A DNA stretch of 64,000 nucleotides from Andrena cerasifolii (taxonomy: Eukaryota > Arthropoda > Insecta > Hymenoptera > Andrenidae): contig NC_135123.1 of assembly GCF_050908995.1 (NCBI RefSeq), forward strand, positions 2,666,001-2,730,000, given 5' to 3'. Both the position numbers and the translations under genes were made by a program. Positions 1 to 11,300 of this stretch are shown here, piece by piece. Position 1 is the stretch's first letter. The number at the start of each line of letters is the position of its first letter. The notes beneath the pieces were generated by a model. The model was not told the DNA's origin and searched no databases. It saw nothing but the letters and a program-made list of their open reading frames with translations.

Positions 1-14
1 ACCTGACTAGACCC

Positions 15-20
15 TTTATT
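15..20 (-). promoter_or_regulatory. Candidate poly(A) signal of the SDR gene
   Basis: AATAAA on the minus strand, about 80 bases past the stop codon at 99. The position is plausible for the 3' end of the SDR transcript; the cleavage site would lie at or beyond the window edge. Confidence 0.45.
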
Positions 21-98
21 GATTATAGTCTTCTATGTATAGCAACGACATATTTAAAAAAAAATAACATTGTAAAAACTACATATGTGGAATGCAAA

Positions 99-1038
99 CT
101 AACGGGGGCATATAGCGTGTTTGCCACCATCTACTAATAGACTGACACCTGTAATAAAACTAGCGGCGTCACTTGCCAAGAATGCAATTGCGTTTGCAAT
201 CTCTATAGGGTCTCCTGGTCTACCAAGTGCATGAGTCTTTTTAGCGTTCTCATAAAATGCCTCTACTTCTTTGTCTGTCATTCCACCACTCTTAAATAGT
301 TGTGTTACTATCACACCAGGGTTTACAGCATTTACTCGTACCTATAAGTTGAAAAACAAGAAGGATAAAATTTGCGCCCAGTCTGTTAGTGGAATTAGTA
401 ACCCACAGTATTGTCTCTACCACTTTTGTCTACAAAACATACTTGTTTGGGTGCAAGTTCAAGGCACGTGCAACGTGTGAATTGGTCAACCGCAGATTTA
501 CTCATACAGTATGCTAGGATATTTGGGAATGATCGTATGCCAACAACACTCGACACATTTACAATGTTACCTTTCGTCTTCACTATATGTGGACAAGCCA
601 ACATTGTCATATAATAAAGTGAACGTACATTAACATTGAATATCCTATAATATTTAAATATGTTGATAAGCTCTTTCTTGCGAATTTTGTAATTCAAGTT
701 TTATAAACAAACAATTCATACCTATCATATTGCTCTAAGGATGTGTTCTCGATGGTTCCGTGTTCGAATATACCAGCATTATTAACCAAAACATCTAATC
801 TATTGTACTGTTTAATAGTAGACTCAAGAATATTTTTTACATCAGCTGGGTTAGTCATGTCTCCGCCCACAACAAATGTTTTATCAGGTTTACATTTTTC
901 GACAACTGCATTGAAATTTTGTCCAGAACGGTCTGTTAATGCCAACGAGGCCCCCAGTTGAGAAAAATTTATAGCAGTCGCTGCTCCAATACCAACACTA
1001 GCTCCTGTTATTAAAACAACTTTTCCTGCAAATGCCAT
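99..1038 (-). CDS. Short-chain dehydrogenase/reductase (SDR), 3 exons
   Basis: Three minus-strand exons join in frame: 722-1038, 443-644 and 99-341, with GT/AG introns of 77 and 101 nt, giving 253 aa, the usual length of a classical SDR. Seen in the protein: the NAD(P)-binding TGxxxGIG motif at residues 11-18, NNAG at 86-89, the structural Asn of the SDR tetrad (N111), catalytic Ser (S138) in the NVSSVVG context, the YxxxK pair Y151/K155, and a C-terminal SFITG...VDGG signature. By family knowledge it is a soluble NAD(P)(H)-dependent oxidoreductase of the FabG-like group; the substrate cannot be read from sequence. The start is the ATG at 1038, directly before the first beta strand. No frameshift or missing catalytic residue. 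It is on the same strand as oxt but 6.8 kb away, with no sign of shared control. Confidence 0.9.
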
Positions 1039-1415
1039 CTGAAATAAACGTACAACTGCTTTTAAGATTGTTTATAGTTTGTTATACTTTCAAAAAATTG
1101 TCTTCAATATGTTTTCATCAGAAAGACAGTATAAAACAGCGCTTTCCAGAGTAGGGGCCCCTCACACGTCTGCTCCCCCCTTCCAACCGGTCCTTCCCCG
1201 AAAAGTATGTATCGCGAGGATAAGTAGCATTGACTCGCTATGGCAACGTGTCACTAATGCACACGTAATGTGTAACGCAAGGCTGAGCAGTCGGGACCCG
1301 ACGTGCGTACGCCTATGCATCATGCTACGAGCCTGTATGTTCCGCGTGCGGTTGTTACCCGGGTCCCAGAACCTAAGGAGGACTTTCTTCGGCTTCCGAC
1401 TGGCCGGGCCTGATG

Positions 1416-1609
1416 TAGCGTCTGAACTAGAGGTGCACAAAAAGCTGCTCGGAGTCGGAGAAATCTTTGTGATTCTGGATACTGGGTCACAGCCGAGCGT
1501 AGAGTTGAGCAACGTAACATCTCCACGCTCGGCTGTGACCCAGTATCCAGAATCACAAAGATTTCTCCGACTCCGAGCGGCTCTTTGTGCACCTCTAGTT
1601 CAGACGCTA
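1416..1609. repeat. Foldback MITE-like hairpin (194 bp)
   Basis: Left arm starts TAGCGTCTGAACTAGAGG and the right arm ends with its reverse complement; arms of about 85 bp are nearly perfect and are separated by a ~20-bp loop near 1505. Upstream (1150-1415) is GC-rich sequence containing CCCGGGTCCCAGAACCT, which resembles the arm of the palindrome at 10634-10931, so the two belong to related families. ORFs across this hairpin are mirror images and are not genes. Confidence 0.75.
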
Positions 1610-1689
1610 TTATATTTCTAACTATTGAAACAGCAAAAAAATGTTTCATATGAAATGTTTTTTGATTTGATGGAGGAGACATAATAGAA

Positions 1690-2149
1690 CATTAGGATTC
1701 GCGTTTGAGCTATTATTTGTAGAGATTTCAATATCAATGTAATTTTTTTTAATACAACTATATATTTTTATTATTGCCACTTTATTATGCATTTCAAGAC
1801 GAGTTCAACGATGTGTATGAAGCGTATGTTTGAACAATAATTTACCATATATTTATGAATAGTCGCGGCAAATTTCAAGTCCGATTAGTGTCTTTTACTT
1901 ATAACGTGTGATCTGCGAAACGAGAAACAATGGAATTTAGTCACATCTACAGGGTGTTACTCAACCTATAGTCGATACTCTGGGAGTGATTCTACAAGCG
2001 AATATAAGACGAAAAACAAGAGTGACGAAATTGTGGTAAATGTTTCATTTATTAATTACCGATGGTTAAAGTTTGGCGTCCGTAACGCCTGAATCACGGC
2101 AACTCCACGGACAACGGGACTCGCGCGGCGGGAGGCAGGCCAATCAAGG
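1690..2149. other. Intergenic, nothing recognised
   Basis: AT-rich sequence between hairpin repeats. No coding potential, inverted repeat or RNA gene was noticed. Confidence 0.5.
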
Positions 2150-2370
2150 TGCGTGCATTGGCGGTACGTAAACGCATGACCAAAGTTAGGAGCGATGGGG
2201 CCGCAGTGAATGGAAGGGGGAAGCACCTACAGGAGTGGTGGTCATGCATGCACGAACTGCGCCTGCGTCAGGCAGGTACACATTACCACCACTCCTGTAG
2301 GTGTTTCCCCCTCCATCACTGCGGCCACATCGCTCCTAACTCTGCGCATGACACATTTACCTAACCCAGG
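2150..2370. repeat. Foldback repeat
   Basis: Arms at about 2173-2244 and 2283-2350 are inverted copies, sharing for example CACCTACAGGAGTGGTGG on the left and its complement on the right. The centre is about 40 bp. GC content is well above the AT-rich surroundings, as for other MITEs in this window. No clear target duplication was found. Confidence 0.65.
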
Positions 2371-3200
2371 CCATGTAGAGCTCATACTTACTCACTTATT
2401 TATCGGCGCGGTACTGTCCACTTTCTCTTTAATAGTAAATGGCATTATCACTAAATATCTCTCACCTCTTACTTCAATGATTAACCTGCTAAGAAATTCT
2501 TTCCTTTATTACTAAATCGCGCACGGTTCGCGCGTATCCCTGACAACGCGCCCAAGAGTTGGAACACCCCAGAGTAACCGCGGGACTTGCCTTGGACAGC
2601 CTTATTTTATAGTATAAAATCTTATCAATATAGAACTTAATACCTCAAGTGAAGAGTCAACACTATAACAATATGTTTCAATAGTTTTGGTACAATGTAC
2701 TTAGTTATTATACTTCCTGTTGTTCTTATTAACGTATTACATAAAGCCAGTACTTCCCAACCACATTAGCTGGGTATAATTATTTCGAATCCACTATAGG
2801 AGCGTTATAAACAGTGTTGCCAGGGAACAAGGGGTGCGTTCCGATTCATGCATTGAGTTCATAGTTCATATATTCATATCATTCCGTTTCTTACGGAAGT
2901 TTCGTTATTGCGGTCACGGCCGTCTCTAGTAACGGGCCGGAGCACAGTGAACTTGGCAACGCTGTCATCAGTCCTATTGGAATTTTCATGAAGCCTTTCG
3001 CGCGTTTTGATCGGACCACGATGGCCGTCTCTGCTACCGGCCGGAACATAGGGTGCGCCCAAATCGCCCGCGCCCACGATCGCAGGAACTTCCCGTTCCA
3101 CTTGCTTATAAGCTGTTGTGAGCGTCGCGGGCGAAAAGTATAGTGAAACGGGGTTCGTAAACGTCAGTAGGAAAGGGCGATTCTACTCGATTCTTTTTCT
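2371..3200. other. Intergenic, mixed composition
   Basis: No gene recognised. Two related GC-rich stretches, near 2920-2945 and 3020-3045, both contain CCGTCTCT followed within about ten bases by GGCCGGA; this may be a decayed repeat. Otherwise nothing is supported. Confidence 0.4.
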
Positions 3201-3204
3201 GAAG

Positions 3205-3525
3205 AGGGCGAATTCCACTTACGTCCAAATCGCCTGTTAGTTTTATTAGGTTGGGTTTCCGCATACGCGACTGGACGAATCGTCACGAATTTCAGAGTCG
3301 ATTTTCTCGAAAATGAAGCGCAATATCAACAAATTGTATTCCTTTTTCTCGACTTATGTACTTGTTATAAGTCGAAAAGAATGAGTAAGTTTTTTTAATA
3401 TCGCTCTTTATTTCCGAGAAAATCGACTTTGTAAATCTTGAAGTTGCGTCTAGTCGCGTACAGGGAAACCTAGCTTAACGAAAATCATGGGCGATTTAGG
3501 TGTAAGTGGAATTCGCTCAAAGTTG
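3205..3525. repeat. Inverted-repeat MITE-like element
   Basis: GAGGGCGAATTCCACTTACG near 3205 is matched inversely by GTAAGTGGAATTCGCTC near 3510, and the inner arms (GAGTCGATTTTCTCG near 3295 against CGAGAAAATCGACTTTG near 3415) also pair. Roughly 320 bp with a palindromic middle. Ends are approximate. Confidence 0.6.
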
Positions 3526-3549
3526 ATTACTTTACCGATTATTAATTGT

Positions 3550-3935
3550 TTAGTGTAGTCGTAATTCTTTATCTTGATTGAATTATTTTTTATAAAATAC
3601 TTCAATAGCTTGTGTTACAGTCAAAGCGTGTTAAATCAGCGAGTATATAATACTATGCATTCATAAATAGTCAATGTATGCACGCACTGATTTGATTGGC
3701 TGAAGTATTCACATATACATTATACTTTTTAATTAAAGTGAAGAAATATTCGTTAATTTAAATAGATCAAGAACGATTACATTGGTTCAAAATATACAAC
3801 TGAGATTCTATAAGAATAGTGACGACTTGAGAATGTTTTGAGAGGAATTAGAAATTGGGGTTATGTGGGGCGTGCAAGGAGCAGGTATTCTCTCCACCAA
3901 TCAGAAGCGATCAGGAAAATCGCAGTTTTCTTCAG
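3550..3935 (+). repeat. Dispersed repeat, copy of the 58.2/59.2 kb family
   Basis: Nearly the same sequence occurs in two pieces at 58220-58332 and 59217-59480, for example TTGATTGAATTATTTTTTAT and CGCACTGATTTGATTGGCT. The copy here is uninterrupted, so it acts as the empty-site reference showing what was inserted in the 58-59 kb copy. Confidence 0.75.
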
Positions 3936-4434
3936 GAGGATGAAAGATTGATATAAAATATCGCAAACGAACCCTGTACTTTAACGGAACGATTGTCTCT
4001 CACAATTAATAATCGACGTATATTGTGTTTAATTTTTTAGCAACAGAATGGGACCCATAACCGGATATGTAAATTTTAATGGAATCATCTACAACCGGCA
4101 GAATATTTTTTTGGTGTCCAATTTTTATGAGGAATAGTAACCATTTATTTTGTCTGCACTTCCTCATATTTGGGACATAAAAATATAGAATTGTAATTAT
4201 TATGTTTTAAAGTACTATCGTAATTTCTCTTGCAATTGGGGTACAGCAACGCCGTGGCATTATTAATGAATATATGAAATTTATAAAAAAATATATGTAA
4301 AACAAAATGTCCAAAATTGCTGTAGATTATATTAAATAAATGTGCTACACACGCTAATAAGGATCTGTAGAATTAATATAAATAAATAAAACACCTGAAT
4401 TATTGCCCCTTTTCTAATATTTAGAGGACTTCAG
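3936..4434. other. AT-rich intergenic sequence
   Basis: No gene, repeat end or RNA structure recognised. Confidence 0.5.
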
Positions 4435-4436
4435 TA

Positions 4437-4696
4437 CAGTAAATCCTCGTTATAATCCCGTTTTTACCATGCGTAGTACGCTCGGTGAGTATCCCCACCA
4501 TTTCTTGGAATCCTTCGGTCAAGAGTGAGAGAACCCGAAAACGAGCGCGAGGGAACGAAAGAGTCGATGACAACTTCGTGTCAACTGCTTCGTTCCCTCT
4601 CGCTCGCTTTTGGGTTTTGTCACTCGCGGCAGTGGCCTTACGCGTCGTACGCCCGCCGCTAGCTCCGTTCGTCGGGTTTAATACGAGTGTTTACTG
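4437..4696. mobile_element. TA-flanked MITE, CAGTAAA family, copy 1
   Basis: Ends are CAGTAAATCCTCGTTATAA and, inverted, CAGTAAACACTCGTATTAA, with TA on both sides (4435-4436, 4697-4698). The inner arms carry GAGAGAACCCGAAAACGAGC and its complement. Related copies sit at 38201, 54953 and 55885. TA duplication and CAGT termini fit the Tc1/mariner group. Confidence 0.75.
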
Positions 4697-4807
4697 TACT
4701 ACATTAATATAAATATTTGAAAAATAGACGGGAAACCGAAAGGCCAGTAGAGGGAGACTGTGCAGCCGGGAGTCCGGTGGGTAGTGAGAGGCTGGGACAT
4801 GGACCTA

Positions 4808-4957
4808 AGAATTAAGGGCGCTATTCTCAGTCGCTTCTTATTCTTAAGCAAATGCTTAAGCATTCAGCATCCTTTACTAGCTACTCGGTTAGTAGAGGAT
4901 GCCACATGCTTAAGAATAAGTAGCGACTGAGAATACCGCACTTAATGGCATTTTTAA
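4808..4957. repeat. CTTAAG-rich hairpin MITE, copy 1
   Basis: A 150-bp hairpin: the left arm has CAGTCGCTTCTTATTCTTAA and the right arm its complement; the loop region carries AGCATCCTTTACTAGCTAC. Same family as 5133-5277 and 61468-61580. Confidence 0.75.
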
Positions 4958-5132
4958 ATAATAGTAGTTCACGACGCGACCGCCAGGCGGCGACCGGGTG
5001 AGCGCTTCTTGCTTGCGAAATAGCACCGCGGCGGGAATAAGTGGCCGAGGGCTCGGTCATTCAGGGCTCTCTAGTACCGCTCGCATTTGCCGACATTTCA
5101 CTGCGCAGTATATGTTTGGTGTACCCGTCTCT

Positions 5133-5277
5133 AAAGGCTGTATTATCAGTCGTTGCTTAAGACTAAGATCGTCTTCAGCATGCGGCATCCTCTACTAGTC
5201 TAGTAAGTTAGTAAAGGATGCCGAATGCTTAAGACGATCTTAAGAATAAGCAACGACTGATAATACCGCCCTAAGAT
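5133..5277. repeat. CTTAAG-rich hairpin MITE, copy 2
   Basis: TATTATCAGTCGTTGCTTAA on the left is matched by its complement on the right; the centre shares GGCATCCTCTACTAG with copy 1. Only 175 bp separates the two copies. Confidence 0.75.
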
Positions 5278-5574
5278 GACTGAATGACAATAGTTTATCA
5301 TTAATTCTTTTATATTTGGAAGAACTGTCTTTAAAAGTTTAAATAATTATTTTGAGCCTCCCTGGCACTCAATTGACTAACAACCTGCTAAGTAAAATAT
5401 TAAAAATGTTATAATACCCGTCTAAATACATGGTTTTCCAACTTTTCTTTCTTCCATAAAATATGGTAAGAATTAGATCTTTCAAGTCGGTCTTATAAAC
5501 GTGTTCTATATATTATTTACGCTTAAGACTTTCGGACTGTTTTTAAATCTATACTATTATATAAAATTGCCTAG

Positions 5575-5801
5575 TATGTCCGCATTAAACTATGGTTTTG
5601 CGTTCAGATTCTGACATCAGGCTCTGCTTGATTTCTGCCGCCAATCTGCGGTCGGTTTTTGTCAGCAAGATCTGATCGAAATCTGATATCCATTTGCGGT
5701 CAGACCACGGCAGCAGGATCTGCTCGGTATCTCCCGTCAATCTGATGTCAGATCCTAACATCAGGCTCTGCCCACAAAACCATAGTTAAATGCGGACATA
5801 G
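5575..5801. repeat. MITE-like element with CTGACATCAG core
   Basis: TATGTCCGCATTAAACTATG at the left end is mirrored by CATAGTTAAATGCGGACATA at the right. The interior is built from degenerate copies of TCTGACATCAG-like units, which also fill 13860-14100. Confidence 0.7.
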
Positions 5802-5895
5802 TAGGTCCCGAATCTGACGTCAGGATCTCCTCGAATCTGCTGGCATATTGTGGTCAGTTTGTTTACTGGGTGTCTGCGGCAGTGTTACTCCTCTA

Positions 5896-6680
5896 TTATA
5901 TTCCTCCACCCTTTTTCATACCCCTTTTTTTCACCACTGGCACCACCACTCCTATCCTCCACTCTTCCAGCCACCCATCCCCTTTCCATACCCTATTGCA
6001 TACCTCCTCCCCCAACCATTCCTCCCCTCCATACTTCCAAACCTCATTTGGTATTCCGTCCCCTCCCACCGCCTTCCCGTCTTTCAACCCCCTCGGCACC
6101 CTTTAAGAAGGTTAAGATAAGTCTCCTCTTTTCTATATCCCCCTTCGCATCCTCACCTCTCCTTCTTTCTACTCCCTTTCTTACCCCCCACTCCACTCCC
6201 CCTAGCAACTCCCTGAAATATTCGTCCCATTCCTCCATTTTGATCCCCTCATTTATCTTTCTCACCCTTTTAACACCTTCCACACTTGCCCCTCCGTTCT
6301 TATCCCCTCCACCTCCTTCTCCCACCTTTCCACCTCCTTTTTCTTCTTTTCGTCACACATCCTCATGTACTCCTTTTTTCCATCTCCTCCTTCCTTTCTC
6401 CACCTCCTTAGCTCTCTCCTCAAGCTCCTTTTCTCCTCGCTGCACTCTTTGTCCCACCATCCCTCTTTCTTCCCCCTCTGCTCCCCTTCACCACCCCCTT
6501 TTACTCTTTTCTTCAATTCCGCCCATTCCTCCTCTATTCCTCTCCTTTCCCCTCCTCTTTTACCAAATTTCTTTACGAACTCCTCCCTGCCCTCCACCGT
6601 CCAGTTTCCTCACCCCCTCTCCATTCTTCCCCCTTTCCTCCTGATCCCCCTTCACCCCTCAGCCAGACTATGTTTTAGGT
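5896..6680 (-). pseudogene. Non-LTR retrotransposon ORF2 fragment (endonuclease tail to reverse transcriptase start)
   Basis: Three overlapping minus-strand reading frames lie in correct protein order (6597-6262, 6325-6044, 6099-5896) with two frame changes between them. The first has WWDKEC and Arg/Lys-rich helices, seen in LINE proteins after the endonuclease domain. The second has EEWDEYFRELLGG, the linker before the reverse transcriptase. The third has GGDGIPNEVWKYGG and VVPVVKK, the first reverse transcriptase blocks of the jockey/R1/I-like group common in insects. The plus strand is a striking pyrimidine tract only because this ORF is Gly/Glu/Lys rich. The catalytic YxDD block is absent, so this is a dead 5'-internal fragment. 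The frame-shifted plus-strand ORFs here are artefacts. Confidence 0.85.
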
Positions 6681-7851
6681 AAACGGTATAATGGTTGATA
6701 AATAGATGACAAAAGATTGTGTAAAATATTTTTTAATTCTGATTATAGTGTTATTGTTATAGTACCTTATCATTATGAGATTTGGAAACTGAAAGGAGCA
6801 AATTTCTTATATTTTTCCATAATATATACATATAATATATAGTTAATGAAATCACAATTTACTACCTACTAATTAACAAACCTGAAGGCACATGTAACAA
6901 CACTTTATAGGAATGTAATACAAATTCTATAAATACACGTGGAAACTACACATTTGATACTATGCTGAAAAATATAATTGATTACTTGCAAAACGCATAC
7001 AGAGATACAATAAATAAATATTTCAGAGTATATACAATGAAAGTTGCAAATGAAATTTACATGTAAAATTTCAAGTTCTATAATAAACTTTGAACGTTAT
7101 TAATCTGATTTTACTATTTGCTTTGCATATAGGTATATTAAACATAGAAAAGGAATCTGTAATATTTAACTCTTACTCAGCGGATACCACGCCCGTTTGG
7201 TCAAACTACTTGATTTACAATCGAGAGAATATAACAACATAAACAAATAAAAGGCACGTAACAGATACTTAAAACATATTTATAACACATACACAATAAA
7301 GATATCAAATATCTTATATATTTTGTTCAAATTCACTTATCTGAATTTTGCAAATATACACTCTTGTCCTCTTAATTATTACTTATTTGTATTGCTTATC
7401 GAAACAACAATTTGCAAACATAAACAGACCAAACATTGGTAATAAATGTTTATTCTGGGACATGTATGTATAAAATTATGCGGAATCAAAATGGACATTG
7501 TATTCGCAATGCAGTTAACTAATAATAATATCCGTAACAATATAATCTAGCAAAAGTTTCTTATAAACATGTTACATACAATAGACTGCTTTATTACGTT
7601 GGAAAGGATTAAATTTACTGAAAATTCATAATTTCAAAGGAAAATGTAAAAAATTATCTTGCTTTTAGTTTGAAAACTTTTTAATTTCATCATTTAGTAT
7701 ACTTTTAAAATAGACTGTATGAATATGTATAGTATGTACTTGATATAAAAATATCTAAAAAGATTGTTAACCTTTAGACATATTTAATAAGTTTGAAGTT
7801 AAAGTTCAAAGTGTTGAGAATGGCACATATTTAGTAAACTAATCAATACGT
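6681..7851 (-). other. Probable oxt 3' UTR and downstream AT-rich sequence
   Basis: Strongly AT-rich and free of recognisable repeat ends, unlike most of the window. Several minus-strand AATAAA hexamers occur, for example near 7582. It is the natural place for the oxt 3' UTR, but the cleavage site cannot be chosen from sequence. Confidence 0.5.
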
Positions 7852-8310
7852 TTAACATAGGGTACTGATATCAGCCTTTGAATCGGGGCTCAAGGAGCTC
7901 CAATGAGTATTAATACATTTTCGTAATTTTAGTTTTGTATCAATGTCATCATTAAAATTACACATTTGGTCAATCTCATAATGTTCCTGCACTAATTTAT
8001 CTATCCATTGATCCAAATTAGAATCAAATTTATTCTCGTAATCCGTAATGTGCGCAGTTTGTTTGCGAATATTTACAGAGCTCAATAAATGTGACCATTT
8101 TTTAGTAATTTCCTCTGTAATATGGTAACTATCGTCAGATGCATTATTCACTTCTTTAGCCTTTTCTGCATCAATCTTTTTATTCTTCCAATACCCTAAA
8201 GGAGTTACTAGAAAATTCGTTTTAGCTACTAACAAAGAATTAGCAGCTAGAAACAAATGCCATGTACCCACAACCAGGTGTTCACTGAACTGTGGTTTAA
8301 CATGCCCGGT
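7852..8310 (-). CDS. oxt: oxt exon 7: C-terminus
   Basis: Residues 763-914, from TGHVKPQFSEHL and GTWHLFL (the conserved PLVPGVW-like block) to a WSSLSPDSKADIS tail matching the WSSFSPDPKSE-type tail of other xylosyltransferases. Stop at 7852. Confidence 0.92.
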   Translation of the reverse strand, partial: TGHVKPQFSEHLVVGTWHLFLAANSLLVAKTNFLVTPLGYWKNKKIDAEKAKEVNNASDDSYHITEEITKKWSHLLSSVNIRKQTAHITDYENKFDSNLDQWIDKLVQEHYEIDQMCNFNDDIDTKLKLRKCINTHWSSLSPDSKADISTLC

Positions 8311-11300
8311 CTGAAAACAAGGAATGAATTAATTATTGACAAGAATTTTGAATACAGGAAATACACTCCTCACATTAATTAAAGGATCACCTCTCCAGGA
8401 GCCCGAAAAATAGCGGCAAGTTCACATTGTCATAACTCCGGTAAAAATAGTGGTATCGATATTTTGAAAATATTGTTTGAAAGCGTGAAATCTCTACTTT
8501 CAGCCCCCTTTTTTTAAATTTTAGATGCATTGCTTTTCGGCAAACATATAGCAATATAAAGAGCACTTGATCAATTTTAAAAAAATTTCTTCAACTTTGC
8601 AATGTTCCACGGGGAGTATGATTTTTTTACACAAATTCCATTCACAGCAATCGAAAGCGGCTACTGTCCTGTGTAAGAAGAGAGTAACAAATTTCTTGTG
8701 CGATTTTTTTTGGCTGAGTTATTCAACTTTGAAGTAAAGCCCGTTTTTTTATTTTAATTGCTTCTAGTAAGCGAACGAATCATCGTAGAACGTTAATGAA
8801 AAAAACAATAGAAAGATCAGTCTTTTCTCTTTAAGACGCATCTTCGACTTTTTCGATTCTTTTAAAATTTCGGTCTCTGATGTCCTTTCCAAAATATTCT
8901 TAAAAATTGCACAAATTCCATTTTATCTTCATCTCGCTGTATCTTCGCCGACGAATGATCGGAACATCAATGTCTTCAGTTCATTTTAAAGCGGAGAGTC
9001 TGCCGATTCATTTGAGTGCCACCAGAACTCGCTGCGATAATTTCTTACCTGTGGCCTTTAAGTTTGAATTTATCGTCGCGAAGATATAGCGAGATGAAGA
9101 GAAAATGGAATTTGTGCAATTTTTAAGCATATTGATGCGTCTTAAAGAGAAAAGACTGATCTTTCTATTGCTTTTTTCATGAACGTTCTACGATGATTCG
9201 TTCGCTTACTAGAAGCAATTAAAAAAAAACGGGCTTTACTACAAAGTTGAATAACTCGGCCAAAAAAATCGCACAAGAAATTTGTTACTCTCTTCTTACA
9301 CAGGAAAGTAGCCGCTTTCGATTGCTGTGAATGGAATTTGTGTAAAAAAATTCATACTCCCCGTGGAACATTGCAAAGTTGAAGAAAATTTTTTAAAATT
9401 GACCAAGTGCTCTTTATATTGCTATAAGTTTGCCGAAAAGCAATGCATCTAAAATTTAAAAAGGGGGCTGAAAGTAGAGATTCCACGCTTTCAAACAATA
9501 TTTTCAAAATATCGATACCACTATTTTTACCGGAGTTATGACCATGTGAACTTGCCGCTATTTTTCGGGCTCCTGGAGAGGTGATCCTTTAATTAATGTG
9601 AGGAGTGTAGTCGATTGGAAGGTTCATATAATTACCAATGACACATCTTCAAGTTGTATGTAGTTAACATCAGCTAATCGACCATACGGATCCACCCATA
9701 GTATCGATAGGTTTTGTGGTACTGTGATTGCAGTATCAAATTCATATGATAAAATTGGATACGAGTATGGTCCTACACTTCCCATTAAATTTCTAAATAT
9801 TTTCTCCTTTTGATCGTAATCAGTGTTAATAAACAAACTTTGTATCTTCCCCAACCATTCTCTGCTAGTAGAAAAGTTATGTCTTAAATATACCAAAACT
9901 TCAATTCGTTCCACGCGTTCTCGTTGAAGTAATGGCTCTTGTACTATAGCTTCTGTAAGAATTAATATCCCAATAAACTGGTTCTGTCTGAAATAGGCAG
10001 TTGTCTCCAAAACATTAACATTCTTGTAGTTTATCTGCAGTTTACGGAAACTCAATCTTGCTAAAGAGTTTGAAACAGTTAGTTGCGCATCGTCAACCAA
10101 AGGACTTAAATCCGCTGCGTGATATAAACTTTGCCAATATGCATCATAACCGTTCGCTGTAATAGTTTTATTCATTCTTTCAGGGTACAACCATTCCTCT
10201 ACCCTGTCTATAATTCTTTGGTCAATTATAGATTCGAACTTTCTAGCGAAAAATAAATTCCGGTCCACTGTATTTCGAATTCTGCTAAAATTTTCAAGCT
10301 TGAAGTCATTTGGACTGCAACCGCACCAATCCACTACAGCTTTATACTGGCATTTACAACCTAACTTTCTTTTCCAGTTAGTAACATGTAAATTGTTATC
10401 TATGTAAGTGTTGCAAAACCTTGAATTGCGTAAAACTGTATGAAAAAAGGATTCAACGGGCAGTAAGGTATATTCAAATACTCTTAATAGATCAGTCACT
10501 AACGCATCTGGATTTGGGTCAGCAACATATTCCACAAATTCTCTGCTTAAGGCTACCCAATCACTGCCACCATCTATTTGAATACCTGTAAATAATTATG
10601 GGTTTTACTCAAGATACTTTGAATCACTTTAGAGCAGGCCTGCCCTTTACGGTGCAAATACTTCCTGAAGTTCTGGGACCCAGGCAACAGCCGAGCGCGG
10701 GATTGTTCTAATGTTACCCGTTGCGAGAGATGCGGGAGAACTGCATGAGTGTGCATCCATGTAGGCTCGTATCCCACGAGTGTCTACTCGTGGTACGAGC
10801 CTACATGGACGCACACTCGTGCAGTTCTCCTGCAGCCCATCCTGTGGTTAGCAACGTAACAGTCCCGCGCTCGGCTGTTGCCCGGGTCCCAGAACTTCAG
10901 GAGGTATTTGCACCGTAAAGGGCAGGCCTGCTTTAGAGTTTAGAACCACCAGAAAAGAGAAAATTTACCATCTGGTAATTTGCGGTCCCCGATTCTCCAC
11001 ATACGAGTCTCACATTCTACGAAAGTTTTATCCAAACCTTGTTTGGTGATAAATCGTTGGACTTCTCTTCCATGTGATTTTACAAAATTCATACCTTTGT
11101 TTAGGCCAAGAAACTGAGTTAATTGCATATTGCTTTTAATAGGAAAGTCAGATTCTGATAAATTGACAAGAAAATCCCAATGATGATTATGCGCGAGCAT
11201 TTGCTGCGCAGACTTTAAGAAAGTTGTTAAAAGACTTGCACCTCCCCAAATACTTGCATGTCGCAAACCTTCCCCTCTTGCCACTTTAATATTGTTCGTT

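Noticed and set aside
1079..1682. Overlapping 100-180 codon frames on both strands
   Set aside because: They run through a palindrome and are mirror translations; no protein resemblance.
5848..6682. Pro/Ser/Leu-rich plus-strand ORF of 264 codons
   Set aside because: It is the reverse complement of a Gly/Glu/Lys-rich LINE ORF whose motifs are recognisable on the minus strand.
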